Position numbers and translations under genes: made by a program | Part shown: in pieces, positions 1 to 8,964 of the stretch | Numbering within the stretch: position 1 is the first letter of the stretch | How the letters are laid out: each line of letters begins with the position of its first letter | NCBI GenBank assembly: GCA_049999765.1 | Contig: JBNGIQ010008953.1 | Span: 1-25,413, forward strand | Direction: 5' to 3' | Source: Phaeoceros laevis | Lineage: Eukaryota > Anthocerotophyta > Anthocerotopsida > Notothyladales | DNA: 25,413 nucleotides | The notes under the pieces: model-generated | What the model was told of the DNA's origin: nothing | Databases searched by the model: none | Seen by the model: the letters and a program-made list of their open reading frames with translations, nothing else

Positions 1-610
1 TGTAACTCGAGGGACACAAAGACCTTTTTGTATCCAATCCAACAATGATTTGAGGCAATACGAGCTCCTAAAACTCCACAGGAATGCGGCAAAAACCGTC
101 ATTTAGTGCTGCGACTCACTTGGTTCAGCAGGTATGTCTATCATGATATTTTGTCCTTAAGAGTCTCTGTTATAACTGATAAGTAGTGCAGCTTTTTCTC
201 ACTGCGATAATGCCTAGTCAGGTTCAGTGCCCCCTGCTTGCCCCTCTGTATAAGAGCACCTCGTCTAATCATATGACTTTCAGGGGGAAGGGACCAGGGC
301 GAAAAGGTGGTGCGCAGGCCACTTGATCCAGATGTGTTGGAGATCACACCCAGGTTCGTTCTAGGAATGGTACGCTACAAGCAATCACTACATGTCCTTA
401 CAATTCGACTTGTGGCATACATAGTGTGCCTCAAATCTCATCAGATGCTTCTAAAGAGCAGTTTAGATATAATTACACTGGCTTTGAGGACATGTATCCC
501 TGAGCGGAGCCCATGATCATGACAAAGCTTTCAGGAACACCAGAGAATACTTCCTGTCAGGTTGAATTTACACTAGACACGACTAGTTAAAACAATCAGC
601 AAACCTTGTG
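1..610. other. No recognisable gene
   Basis: Short open frames occur on both strands, but none has a recognisable domain, a convincing start or supporting splice sites. I see no RNA gene and no clear repeat here. The stretch ends where the dispersed repeat at about 611 begins. Confidence 0.5.
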
Positions 611-1433
611 TGGCTCCTCCGTCATTTGGATTTTGCCTGTGGGATAGAAGAGATCAGGTTTGTCAAAAACCTCCAGCAAGCAAAAAAAGATAGAGGCAAA
701 GTCAGCTTAGGGACGAAGATCGTTGTGCGTATGTTAGCAAAGGAGCTGGGCTGGGACACAGAAGCAGTTGACGTCAACTTGCCACCTGGGGTACTCTATG
801 TTCAAAACAAGTGTTGCCAGCAGAAAGCCCCGAAGAAAGAATTGCCAGCAAAGAGGCCCACTCAGAACAGCCAGCAGAACAAGGCGATGATCTCTCTCGA
901 CGGGGAAAACCTGACCAGAATATGGAAGAGCTGGAAAAATTCTGTCACCCAGATTGTAGCTGGAAACGTGCGAGTCCTAAGAAGTATGTGGCCAAGGACA
1001 GTCCTCACCTGCGCAGACTAACGGAAGCAGCCCTTCAACAGCTAACTCGGCTGTCCAAGGAGGCAAGTCAGGACAGCGAAGAGATGGAGGCAGCCTGCGA
1101 GGCAGAGACTACAGCTGCAGTGGAATGTTGGGGAAAACAGTGTATATATATGGTATTCTTAAAGAGGCAGTTGGAATGAAGCAGAGCAAAAAGGCGAGGC
1201 AGAATTCATCTAAAGCGAAGAAGAAGTTTACCGCAGTTGACCTGGGGCGATGCAGTGGACCAGGAACTCAACGAGGCCCCTTTGTTGCACTCAACATTGC
1301 CTACCCGCAAGCTGGATCCTAAGCCTCCAACGTTGGACGGAGCTGTCTCTTCCAAGCAAGCGCTGGAACAGGGGTCAGGGAAGAGACAACGGAGCCCGGC
1401 CCAATTTTTCCCCCCTGCTCATCTGTTGGAACT
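611..1433 (+). repeat. Dispersed repeat, left inverted copy, with decayed coding capacity
   Basis: About 820 bp that recurs in reverse complement at about 24067-24898, with substitutions and small indels. Reading on the plus strand gives protein-like stretches in different frames: a segment with KELGWDTEAVDVNLP, a Glu-rich segment with ALQQLTRLS, and a Lys-rich segment with RKAR or KKAR followed by SKAKKK. The two copies break frame at different places: near NLP the left copy has extra bases relative to the right. This suggests a once-coding element, perhaps a transposon gene, that is now dead. I do not recognise the protein family. No terminal repeats or target duplications were identified. 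Confidence 0.65.
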
Positions 1434-1436
1434 CGT

Positions 1437-1540
1437 CCTAAACTTCTTCAAAACAACATTTTATTGCGTCTTGATTCAAAACAACATCACAACAGTTCTA
1501 GGATCAAAAGTGTTCATCCTAAACTTCTTCAAAACTTTTA
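1437..1540. repeat. Short direct repeat, about 81 bp apart
   Basis: The phrase CCTAAACTTCTTCAAAAC occurs near 1437 and again near 1518, each followed closely by TTTTATTGC. It looks like a small local duplication between the dispersed repeat and the SINE-like fragment. No function is evident. Confidence 0.5.
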
Positions 1541-1591
1541 TTGCAGGGCCCCTACAAACGCCCCAATACGGCGGCGTGCACTGTCACCCGT

Positions 1592-1646
1592 GGTAGTAGT
1601 AGGAAGATTATGGTGTTTAGCCAACTCCACATGGGAATTGAACACA
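1592..1646 (-). mobile_element. SINE-like fragment
   Basis: The reverse complement closely matches 25145-25200. It includes GTTCAATTC at 1643-1635, which fits the RNA polymerase III box B consensus GWTCRANNC. This is followed on the minus strand by a GGCTAAACACC segment and a TACTAC-rich tail. The match is short and lacks a clear box A, so it would be a 5'-truncated copy. It lies just downstream of copy A of the secreted family. Confidence 0.4.
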
Positions 1647-1727
1647 CCAGCTTTTCAGCGACAGAATGTACGTTTTAAAGAGATTATTATTATTATTAGG
1701 GCGCTACAAGTCTTGTACTTAGAATGG

Positions 1728-1770
1728 CTAGTCGGATGGCGAGTCGGATGGTGAGTCGGATGGTGGGGAA
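1728..1770 (-). repeat. Ser-Asp-Ser-Pro codon repeat in copy A tail
   Basis: A 12-bp unit encoding SDSP, on the minus strand, repeats at the extreme 3' end of the gene. Copy A has three SD units, copy B five and copy C two, so the tract varies in number between paralogues. Confidence 0.7.
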
Positions 1771-2620
1771 ACAGGTGGGACGCCTATAGGTAGGCTAGTG
1801 AAGTCGTCACCACCGGCTACCGTAGCTGCTCGGTTGTAGCAGTTACCGCAATTGCCGTCCGCCACGTCGAACTCCCCCCACATGCGGAACAGCGTGTCGA
1901 CGCAGCGCGACGGCCTACTGAAATACTGTCCGTTTACCTGCACCCCACAGCACGACACAGTAATTCATCATCCTGTGAATTGATATGAGCTTGCAAGCCC
2001 TTTGAATCAACATTGTATTGTCAATCAATCAGCCATGGATTCAATCTAAAGCTGTACATACACTAGCTAGCGCAGTTGCATCGATCCAAATATAACAATG
2101 TCAAGATTCGCTACAGGTAATAAATGGAACGCATGAATTGGGAGCTTACTGTTGCCCAGGAGTTGTCGCACCAGTCCTCCCAGCTTCGTTCAGAGGGAAT
2201 GTCCCAGAGCACGCTGGAGTACTGGCGGCACCCATTGCTCTTACAGCCATCGTCCTTGAAGCTGCCCCAATGTGGGTCGCACGAGCTGTCGCGCACTCTC
2301 CACTCGCCCCACATGCCCCACGGGCCCTTCACCACGCAATTGTCGGGCTGCCGATAGTAAACCCCGTTGATGTAGGCGGGCGCGTTCTGGCACGCCGTCA
2401 TCCAGTCCCCCTGGATGTCCCACAATCGGGAGTAGTACTTCCTGTAGCCCGGAGCAATGCAGCCGTCCTCGGAGAAGTCACCCCAGTAGGGTGCTCCATC
2501 CACCCCGCTAGGCTGCTGGCCAAGGACGCACAGTATGGTCGTCGTCACCACCACAAGCGACGCCAAATTCAGTCTGAGAGAGCCGACGTTGAGCCGGCTA
2601 CCAGCAATAAAGCTCGCCAT
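1728..2620 (-). CDS. Secreted Cys/Trp-rich two-repeat protein, copy A (two exons)
   Basis: Minus-strand gene with exon 1 at 2620-2150 and exon 2 at 1937-1728, giving 226 residues. The intron (2149-1938) begins GTAAGC, ends CAG and lies between codons. The ATG at 2620 was chosen because the matching ATG is used in both other copies; an in-frame upstream ATG at 2659 would add 13 residues. The leader has a hydrophobic core, ASLVVVTTTILCVLG, and ends near VDG, suggesting secretion. The mature part holds two modules of the form WGxF..C..Y(Y/S)..LW..W..C..NG..P..C..MWGE..C, with ten cysteines. The second module is split by the intron. The tail is Ser-Pro-Asp rich, with three SD units after the last PP. 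The family is unknown to me and no enzyme motif is visible. All reading frames and splice signals are intact, but the upstream DNA lacks the TATA box present in copies B and C. Confidence 0.75.
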
Positions 2621-2950
2621 TTTCAATTCTTGAAATCCTCTGGATCTCTCTCGGCTCAAACAAGATCGATTCCAAGGTACCTGTATCTAGACCACGCGTA
2701 CTACTGTGCAACGCCGCCCTTGTCAAGAGCCTTGGTTCATGCATATTGACCGTCACACAAGTGACCATCTGTTTACATACTGTGCAAATGGGCGGTGATT
2801 ACTACGTTCGCCCGGCCGGCCAGCGCTGCAACATAATAGCGATGCGCTACGAAACCAACTTCAAGCCTTACTCACAAAACGTATCGCCAGTTCCGAGGCC
2901 GCCACTTGGAACCACACTAGGCCCCGACAGACGTTGGTGTATCCGACCCT
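2621..2950 (-). promoter_or_regulatory. Upstream region of copy A, homologous to copies B and C, TATA lost
   Basis: The reverse complement matches the regions upstream of copies B and C, including GCTCTTGACAAGGGCGGCGT, a central stretch with GCCGGCCGGGCGAACG, and a distal part with CTAGTGTGGTTCCAAGTGGC. Where B and C carry TATATATA shortly after the TTGCACAG phrase, copy A has unrelated sequence (TAGTACGCGTGG). The region lies between two divergently oriented units: copy A to the left, the P450 remnant to the right. Confidence 0.6.
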
Positions 2951-3442
2951 TCGAAATGGGTGGGCGACGGCAGGGCCGTGACGGAGGAGACGATGCGGAG
3001 GTACCCTGCGGTGCCCCTGCTGGTGCCGCACTACTCCACGCAGGACGCCACGGTGGCGGGGTGTCCCCACATCCCCGCCAACATCCCCGCCAACACCACC
3101 GTCTTTGTCAACGCGTGGGGCCTGGGCCGGGACCCTGCGTACTGGCCACATCCGCACCGGTTCCGGCCGCAGAGGTTCCTCGCGGCCGACGTGGACGTGC
3201 GCAGCCGCAACTTCGAGCTGCTGCCGTTCGGAGCTGGCAGGCGGATGTGCCCTGGTGCCACGCTGGCGCTTGCCTCGTTGCACCTCTGGCTCGCCTCGCT
3301 GCTGCACACATTCCGTTGGTCGCTCCCCGCGGACGTGGCGCGGCCCGAGGACCTGGACATGACCGAGCGGCAGGGACTGGCAATACACAAAGCCCTGTCC
3401 CTCAAAGCCGTGCCACGTCATCATCCCAATCCCAGAGAGTAA
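2950..3442 (+). pseudogene. Cytochrome P450 3' remnant (A-type)
   Basis: Only the C-terminal third of a P450 is present, about 160 codons, open to a TAA at 3440-3442. Visible parts are the K-helix ETMR (ExxR), PHRF in the place of the PERF motif, and the haem-ligand loop FGAGRRMCPG with its cysteine. The closing DVARPEDLDMTER stretch is shared with the intact P450 at 16477-18679, but overall divergence marks it as a paralogue rather than a recent copy. The N-terminal membrane anchor, the C helix and the oxygen-activating I helix are absent, so it cannot be a working enzyme as it stands. The 14 residues just before ExxR are missing, an in-frame deletion relative to the intact gene. A 12-bp unit at about 3069-3092 is duplicated (IPAN twice). 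Homology starts abruptly at about 2950, next to the upstream region of copy A. Confidence 0.8.
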
Positions 3443-4440
3443 AACCTGTTGTTCGAACGAGGTTTATTCACACCGCGCAAGCTCACAAGTAGACGAGTTT
3501 GTGTGTCAACTTGAACTTGTAAGCTGGTTGTACTCTAGTCCGATTTACAATGCAATGCGAACACGCTGATTACGCACAACTTGATAGGATTTGTCAAACT
3601 GTTGCGAAGATAGTGCAATCATAAGGACGGCTGTTCAACGACGGGCCAGTGCAGTCAGCAATGTCCCAGTTAAATATTGTGAGCAAGACATGCCCTGTTG
3701 ATCGGCTTCATTTTGCAACCTGCTGGAGAGGATATTTTTAGAGCTCCTGCAGAAGCTAGGATTGTTTTGGCTATGTTCGATGGTTGTCTTCAGGAGTAAG
3801 GTCTGGAATTTTGCAGTACTTAAAGTTTACGCATGCCAATGCCGGGGCAAGCACAGAACGCTGGAAACCTCAAGTGAGCAGACACATTTTTTGGGTCTGG
3901 AGAGCCTTAATGACAAATGACGGTCTGCAAACGCGAGGATTTGCTGGAGCGCCAGGGCAGGGAATTGCTCCCTTTTGTCTTCAGATCTAGTTATGGACAG
4001 GTTGCTCTGACAGGAATGCACACCACGGCTATTGAGCGGCTTGGAGGAGGCAACAGAGTCCTGAAGCAAGGTTCTCAAGTGAGCAACTTGTGCATGCATG
4101 CTGGAGGTTACAAGTAGTGACTTCAAGGTTGCGCTAAAGTTGAGCAGGTGTTACAACAGGTTGCTATCTCCTTGACACTTCGATGTTTGGCCAGATATCG
4201 AAACATGTAGAGAAGGATGGAGGAGGTTCATCATATGCTTGGGAGGGATAGTGCGAGGACCTCTAAAACTTAAAGCTGCTCATTCCAAGCTTAATCACTT
4301 AGCTAATCTGTGGAGAGAAATCATCAACATGTGGCAGTGTGAAGGGGAGGAGTGGAATGCGTTGATCAACCTCTGCAACGCGTATGATGCTGGTTTAGTT
4401 AGCATATGCATGAAGACATAAAGTTGGTAAACTTTGAGGG
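3443..4440. other. No intact gene; possible decayed PPR-type sequence
   Basis: Plus-strand translation shows scattered protein-like stretches, for example EARIVLAMFDG near 3750, interrupted by stops. These loosely recall pentatricopeptide repeat proteins, but the match is too weak to define a gene. No RNA gene or clear repeat was recognised. Confidence 0.35.
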
Positions 4441-4665
4441 TCTGGAGGGTCTGTCATTTGACAGACCTGTCCAGAGCATGGGTTGGGTTTGTCAAGTCGG
4501 AGGGTTTAGATCTGTCATTTTGACAGATCCCTTTGGTTTGTCAAGTTGGAGGGTCTATCATTTTGACAGACCCCTTTGGTTTGTCAAGTTGGGGGGGCTG
4601 TCAAATGACAGACCCCTTAATCATGGGTTTGTTTTTGGTTTGTCAAGTTGGATATCAAGTTGGAG
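4436..4665. repeat. Tandem array of four small hairpins with TGTCA/TGACA cores
   Basis: Four consecutive inverted repeats occur at about 4448-4467, 4509-4529, 4551-4573 and 4598-4611. Each has TGTCA (or TATCA) facing TGACA across a 2-3 base loop. The first has a perfect 9-bp stem, GGTCTGTCA against TGACAGACC. The second has GATCTGTCA against TGACAGATC, a compensated pair change. Most units are separated by the phrase GGTTTGTCAAGTTGG, so the period is about 42-60 bp. A partial fifth spacer ends the array near 4665. An open frame runs through it (4406-4711) but is built of the repeat and is probably not a gene. Confidence 0.7.
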
Positions 4666-4756
4666 GACACTACAAACCAGGGTAAGCATATATGCTGAAG
4701 TTTTGAGATGACGTTGCCTTGCTGATCAATTTGTTTGGAGCCACCATTGTGCCTTT

Positions 4757-5030
4757 GACATGCATGCAAAGTGTGGTAGCACTGGCGATGCACGCGTGCT
4801 CACCAGGTTTTGAGAATCTAAATACAGCTTCTGGAACAAGATTATGTTTGGGAATGACAAGCTAGCAAAAATTTCTTTGAGGAGTCACCTCCATGCATGG
4901 ATGTAGGAAGGGTTCCATACTCTTTGATCAAAGCTTCGAGTATGGAACGCACATCAGTTTGTTCTTTGGTAGCATCAGCAGTCTATGTGCAAGGGAAGCT
5001 AGTGTGCACTTTGTGTTGAACAGTTGATGG
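4757..5030 (+). pseudogene. PPR-like protein relic
   Basis: The frame starting at 4757 reads DMHAKCGSTGDARV, very like the YAKCG..DAR signature of plant PLS-class pentatricopeptide proteins, which act in organelle RNA processing. It is followed after a stop by KYSFWNKIM, which resembles the usual SWN(A/T)MI of the next motif. Stops interrupt the frame repeatedly and no start or full repeat array can be assembled. I read it as an old fragment. Confidence is limited because only about 30 residues carry the signal. Confidence 0.4.
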
Positions 5031-5069
5031 AGTGGCGTGGAACCTGGATGTCAGGAAGAGCAGCGCTAC

Positions 5070-5130
5070 TCGGCTCGGTAGATATACTCATACCTGCTGA
5101 ACTCCACAGTATTGCGATTGGAGAGCTACA
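5070..5130 (-). repeat. Inverted scrap of the 19980/24899 repeat family
   Basis: The reverse complement contains GTGGAGTTCAGCAGGTATGAG, followed by TATA-like sequence, as also seen near 20075 and 24985. It is a short piece of the dispersed repeat annotated there. Confidence 0.4.
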
Positions 5131-5533
5131 TTCTCGAAAGATGGTAGAGACCTCATGTGTCTGCCCAATGTGGAAGCGTAAATGCTAGGACTGATAGGGA
5201 AGTACTCCCTGTTGCGAGTCTTGTGACATGGGATGTCTAATTGCCATGATCACTGGCAACATCCACGCGGAGGAGGGTGATATTACTTTGCAACTTTAAC
5301 ATTCACAGGTGCTGAGGATCCGGACCTACAGGTGTAGTACCCACTAAAGCACCACCCAAATACATGCAGGCTGCAGGAGTTAAAAGCTGCCCGGTGGTGA
5401 AATGAAGTGTGACCTGGAGACTTCAGGTTGTATGAATTCGCAGGTTGCAACACCCTTGGAACGTCTTTACAACTCCTGGACCTGTACTGTTGTTTTATTG
5501 CCAAACAGATATAAGGCTCAGGCATGCAGTAAG

Positions 5534-6762
5534 GATTTTAGCAGCAAATGCTCATTTGTACAGCTGTGAAGGGGGCTCGATCAGCCAGGTCAAGTATGCC
5601 CTTGTCATGATCAGCCTGTAGACACTTGTAAGGCTTTCAAGTGCTTAGAACTGGTACACCTGACCTGGAAGGGGATTTACAAGCCCACTCTGGAAACGCA
5701 AATGTTTGGAAACGACTCGGCTAGCTAGGTTCACAGTCTGGGAAATTTATTGTTGGAAATACTGGCAAGGAGAAGAAATCTTGAGCACGTAGGGAAGGCA
5801 AGGCATCTTGTTGCTTACAGCTCACAAGTACCAGGTCCTTGGCCTCCATGTTGGCTGGCCAGGATATTCTTCAGCTGCACAACAGAGAGGTTTATACATT
5901 TTTAGTTCACAGAGACTTTAAATTGTGACGAGTGATCAAGCCAGCAAAGTTTCTGAAGTGAGCTGGCATCTGCATTCTGGTGCAGCTCAAGGTTGTATTG
6001 ACCTCGAAGTTGCGCAAGCTTAAGGTGCTTTGAAGAAATCCCACGTTGGCACACCCAACGTCTTTCACTGAGCCTGGAGACCGTGATTTTTGGCTACATG
6101 TATAAGGCTCGGGCACCCAGCAAATTATTCATGTATATGGCCACACAAAGGCTTCCAAGTGGCAGTACACCAGTCGTGGAAGAGGGTAAGCCTGCCCATT
6201 ATTCCAGATGATGTTATTCTTGACCAAGAATAACATAGTGCGCATGATCAGCTTCGTCTTGCAATTGCAATGTGGGTGCTTTAAGAGAGAATGTATGAAG
6301 CGGAAGCTAAGTGGGAAAGTGTCTTGACTGTTTGACTAGTACTAAGTACTGCATCATGGACCCGTCCTCAAAAGCAGCTCTGCAAATGACTCGGCTGGTC
6401 AGGCTCACAGTCCGGAAATCCATTGTTAGAACTAGTTGCAAGGAGAAGCAATCTGGAGCACTTAGGGAAGGCAAGGCATCTTGTTGTTGACAGCTCACAA
6501 GCATCAGGTCCTTGGCCCCATGCTGGCTGGCCAGGATAATCTTCTGCTGCCCTGTCGTGCGCAAGAGAGTGGTCTTTACGTTTTAATAGGTCAACAGCGA
6601 CTTTGTGACGAGTGATGAAGTTTCTGAAGTGAGTACCTTGTGTGCTAGCTGGCATCTGCATTTGAGTGCAGCTCCAGATTGTACTGACCTGGAGGTTGCA
6701 CAAGCTTCAGCTGGTTTTAAGAAATCCCACGTTGGCACACCCAACGTAGTCTTCAAAATCAA
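5534..6762. repeat. Diverged tandem repeat, two units about 680 bp apart
   Basis: The block at about 5703-6062 recurs at about 6376-6745. Shared landmarks include GGGAAGGCAAGGCATCTTGTT, a CTTGGCC..TGGCTGGCCAGGAT stretch and ATCCCACGTTGGCACACCC. Offsets between matching points are about 673 to 687 bp, so indels have accumulated. The parts before each block (5510-5660, 6100-6210) are also related to each other and to 21030-21180. No protein family was recognised on either strand. Confidence 0.6.
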
Positions 6763-8265
6763 ATGGACAACGCATCACGCAGCGTACTTGGCGAAGTATG
6801 GGAACGCATGCGTACGCTGGGCCCTACCAACGTCACTGGCAGGTCACATGTTCACATACAAGCCGATAGATGCGACCTACGCAGTTACTAAATCGCTGCT
6901 GCAAAAAATTTCCTGGAAAACCATTCGGTCTCTATAGTGTTTAAGCTACAAAAATTGCCTATTGTACGCTCCCAAAAATGCTGGTGTAATGCACAGCTTC
7001 CGAGCTATGTGCAGAACACGGGCATAAGCTTTCAATGCCAAAAAACACAAGCTTTCACCCGTACTGGAGAAGTTTGCCTAACTATATTGTCCCTTTGTGG
7101 TGTTCGCGATAATACCCTGCAGCCCCTAATTTCCATCGAACAGCACCTGACAATGCCACATCTGCACATCAAGGCCTCCTAGTCACCTTATATGAGCAGA
7201 TTGTATGGGAAACATTACGCAAGCAGGCATCGACAGAAAGGCATAACTGAACACATTTCCAGACTATGCAGCCATATGCTTGTGAGCCTTCTGCAAGCTG
7301 TGACACCACAGTCTCCTACCAGTGTAGGAATCATGCGACCTGTGACACCGCAGTCCCCTACCAGGCCCCGCAGTTCCCTACCAGTGCATGAAAGATGCGG
7401 CCTGTGTCACCGCACAGTGCATTCACGAGGCTTTGCAGTACCCACCAGTCGACATACAGCAGTTACCAGTAGTTGTCACAGCGCCTGCAATGCATAACAG
7501 TGGCACTCACAGTTCCTGCAGTGCAAACCACTGGCCGGCACAACACATGTAGTTACAGCAAAGGCATTAGCAGTGCACATCACATGCATGCACAACACTT
7601 GCAATCCAGCGGTGGCACTCACAGGCAGTGCAGCCAGTACTTCATGAAAGAAAATGCTACGAGGGCATGACAAGAGAGGACTAGAGCATGACAATCATAA
7701 GTTTGCCTCTCACCTGTGTTGGGAGCACTTCTAAAGCTTCCTTCGCACCACTTTTTTCTTCTTGCTGGGAACCTCACTCTTTTCCATAACCTGCAGCATG
7801 GACACGGATTTTGTGGGCCGAGATGCTTCTGGTAACAACCTGTGTAGGTGCTGTGGTAGCTCCCTTGGTCTCTGCTTTTCCATGCAAGATATCTTGGAAC
7901 CAGTATCAGGTGAGTATGGAATCTTGGGCTTGATAACACGCCGTCCTGCCTGTAGTTCAGGAGCCAGTGCGGGGGCTCCACTCCGCAAGCTTTGTTTTCT
8001 GGGAGAGGCCTCTTTGGAAGCTGCAGCTGCAGAGGCCCTGGGCTTTCGACCACACTTCTTGCCCTTCGCAGCTGTTTCTGATGGCCCCGATGGTTCAAGA
8101 TACTCAATGACATCAGTAGGAGATTCCCCAACACCCACCTTTATTCCTAGAACATCCAAAGCAATCAGCAGCACGTCATCATCACGAGTAAGGGTTATGG
8201 GAGAGTGCAGAATTACAGCGGCAGCTTGGTCATGGTCATAAAGCACACCTGCATGCTGGATTTCC
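6755..8265 (-). repeat. Dispersed repeat, longer copy
   Basis: Two parts of this interval, about 6755-7225 and 8140-8265, recur side by side at 21385-22015 in the same orientation. The 0.9 kb between them is absent in the other copy. The interval contains the 3' and central parts of the minus-strand ORF at 7731-8354. It may be a transposable element whose deletion derivative lies at 21385, but no terminal repeats were identified. Between 7290 and 7420 there is a local GC-rich run of CACCGCAGTCCCCTACCAG-like units. Confidence 0.5.
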
Positions 8266-8354
8266 TGGTGCTGAGGCAGAACTTTATCTCCAACCTTTTT
8301 TTCTCCAACCTTTTTTTCTGTACGAGCCGGTGAACTGAGAGGTTGCTGGAGCAT
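7731..8354 (-). CDS. Hypothetical basic protein in a dispersed repeat
   Basis: Open frame of 207 codons on the minus strand; the frame stays open upstream to an in-frame TAG at 8474-8472. The best internal ATG is at 8354. The protein starts with a Ser/Pro/Lys-rich part containing EKKVGEKKVGDK and continues with an acidic-hydrophobic patch, TRDDDVLLIALDVLGIKVG. It ends in a long Ala/Ser/Pro/Lys-rich region with several basic clusters (GKKCGRKPR, SKKKKVVRRKL) that could act in nuclear localisation or DNA binding. I do not recognise the family. The sequence just upstream of the TAG also reads protein-like (SDLVIDGRILNPETVKMMARGI) and a 15-16 bp duplication lies between, so the gene may be a 5'-broken version of something longer. 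Its presence in a repeat favours a transposon gene. Confidence 0.4.
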   Translation of the reverse strand: MLQQPLSSPARTEKKVGEKKVGDKVLPQHQEIQHAGVLYDHDQAAAVILHSPITLTRDDDVLLIALDVLGIKVGVGESPTDVIEYLEPSGPSETAAKGKKCGRKPRASAAAASKEASPRKQSLRSGAPALAPELQAGRRVIKPKIPYSPDTGSKISCMEKQRPRELPQHLHRLLPEASRPTKSVSMLQVMEKSEVPSKKKKVVRRKL

Positions 8355-8466
8355 AGGCTTATATACCTGGTGTATAAATACCTCAGATGAGCCTTGATTA
8401 GTGTTGCTAGATGACGCTTGATCATTGAAACGTGACTCACTTAAAACCCATCCCTTCTGCTTGGCA

Positions 8467-8497
8467 ATACCCTAGCCATCAATACCCCTAGCCATCA
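8467..8497. repeat. Short tandem duplication upstream of the minus-strand ORF
   Basis: On the minus strand ATGGCTAGGGGTATTG is followed at once by ATGGCTAGGGTATTG, one base shorter. The duplication places an in-frame TAG before the ORF at 7731-8354 and separates it from protein-like upstream sequence. Confidence 0.6.
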
Positions 8498-8782
8498 TTT
8501 TCACTGTCTCCGGGTTTAAAATGCGACCGTCAATAACCAAATCCGAGGCCTGGAGCCGCTTGAAAAATTATTTGTTCCCGTCTTTCCTTTGTGCAGGTAA
8601 GGTAGACTCGCTCATGATCATTTAACTCAAGATAGCTGTAGCAAAGAAATTAGCTGAGAACACGTGTATTACTCACTCACTCATGAGCTCAGTGATTCAG
8701 TGATTAAGACAATCAATCCATCACAAAATTTACCTTTGGATCATGAAAACTTACCTTTGGATCATGAAAAGTATATCTGAGC

Positions 8783-8962
8783 CAATGACGGTTTTAATGA
8801 TAGTGATGAAGACCTGAGCTTTCATCTAATCAGCCTCCAAATTTGACTTCTTTCTCGAGCTCCCCTGTCATGCAATGACGGTTTTAATGATAGTGATGAA
8901 GACCTGAGCTTTCGTCTAATCAGCCTCCAAATTTGACTTCTTTCTCAAGCTCCCCTGTCATG
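8783..8962. repeat. 90-bp tandem duplication
   Basis: Two adjacent units, 8783-8872 and 8873-8962, differ at only a couple of positions (for example CATCTAATC against CGTCTAATC). The near identity indicates a recent event. Stops occur in all minus-strand frames and the plus frame is only open for about 20 codons, so it is unlikely to be coding. A smaller repeat, TTACCTTTGGATCATGAAAA, is doubled just upstream near 8730-8770. Confidence 0.8.
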
Positions 8963-8964
8963 CA

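Noticed and set aside
2138-2749. 203-codon plus-strand open frame opposite copy A
   Set aside because: It is antisense to the exon of copy A, and similar antisense frames appear opposite copies B (13313-13873) and C (22616-23044). The minus-strand reading has the leader, the repeated Cys modules and splice sites; the antisense frame has none.
2746-3492. 248-codon plus-strand open frame overlapping the P450 remnant
   Set aside because: It is a different frame from the one carrying ExxR and the haem loop; its Arg/Pro/Gly-rich composition is what GC-rich P450 sequence gives out of frame.
7290-7420. Possible functional tandem repeat of CACCGCAGTCCCCTACCAG-like words
   Set aside because: Only about three imperfect, irregularly spaced words; no consistent period or reading frame.
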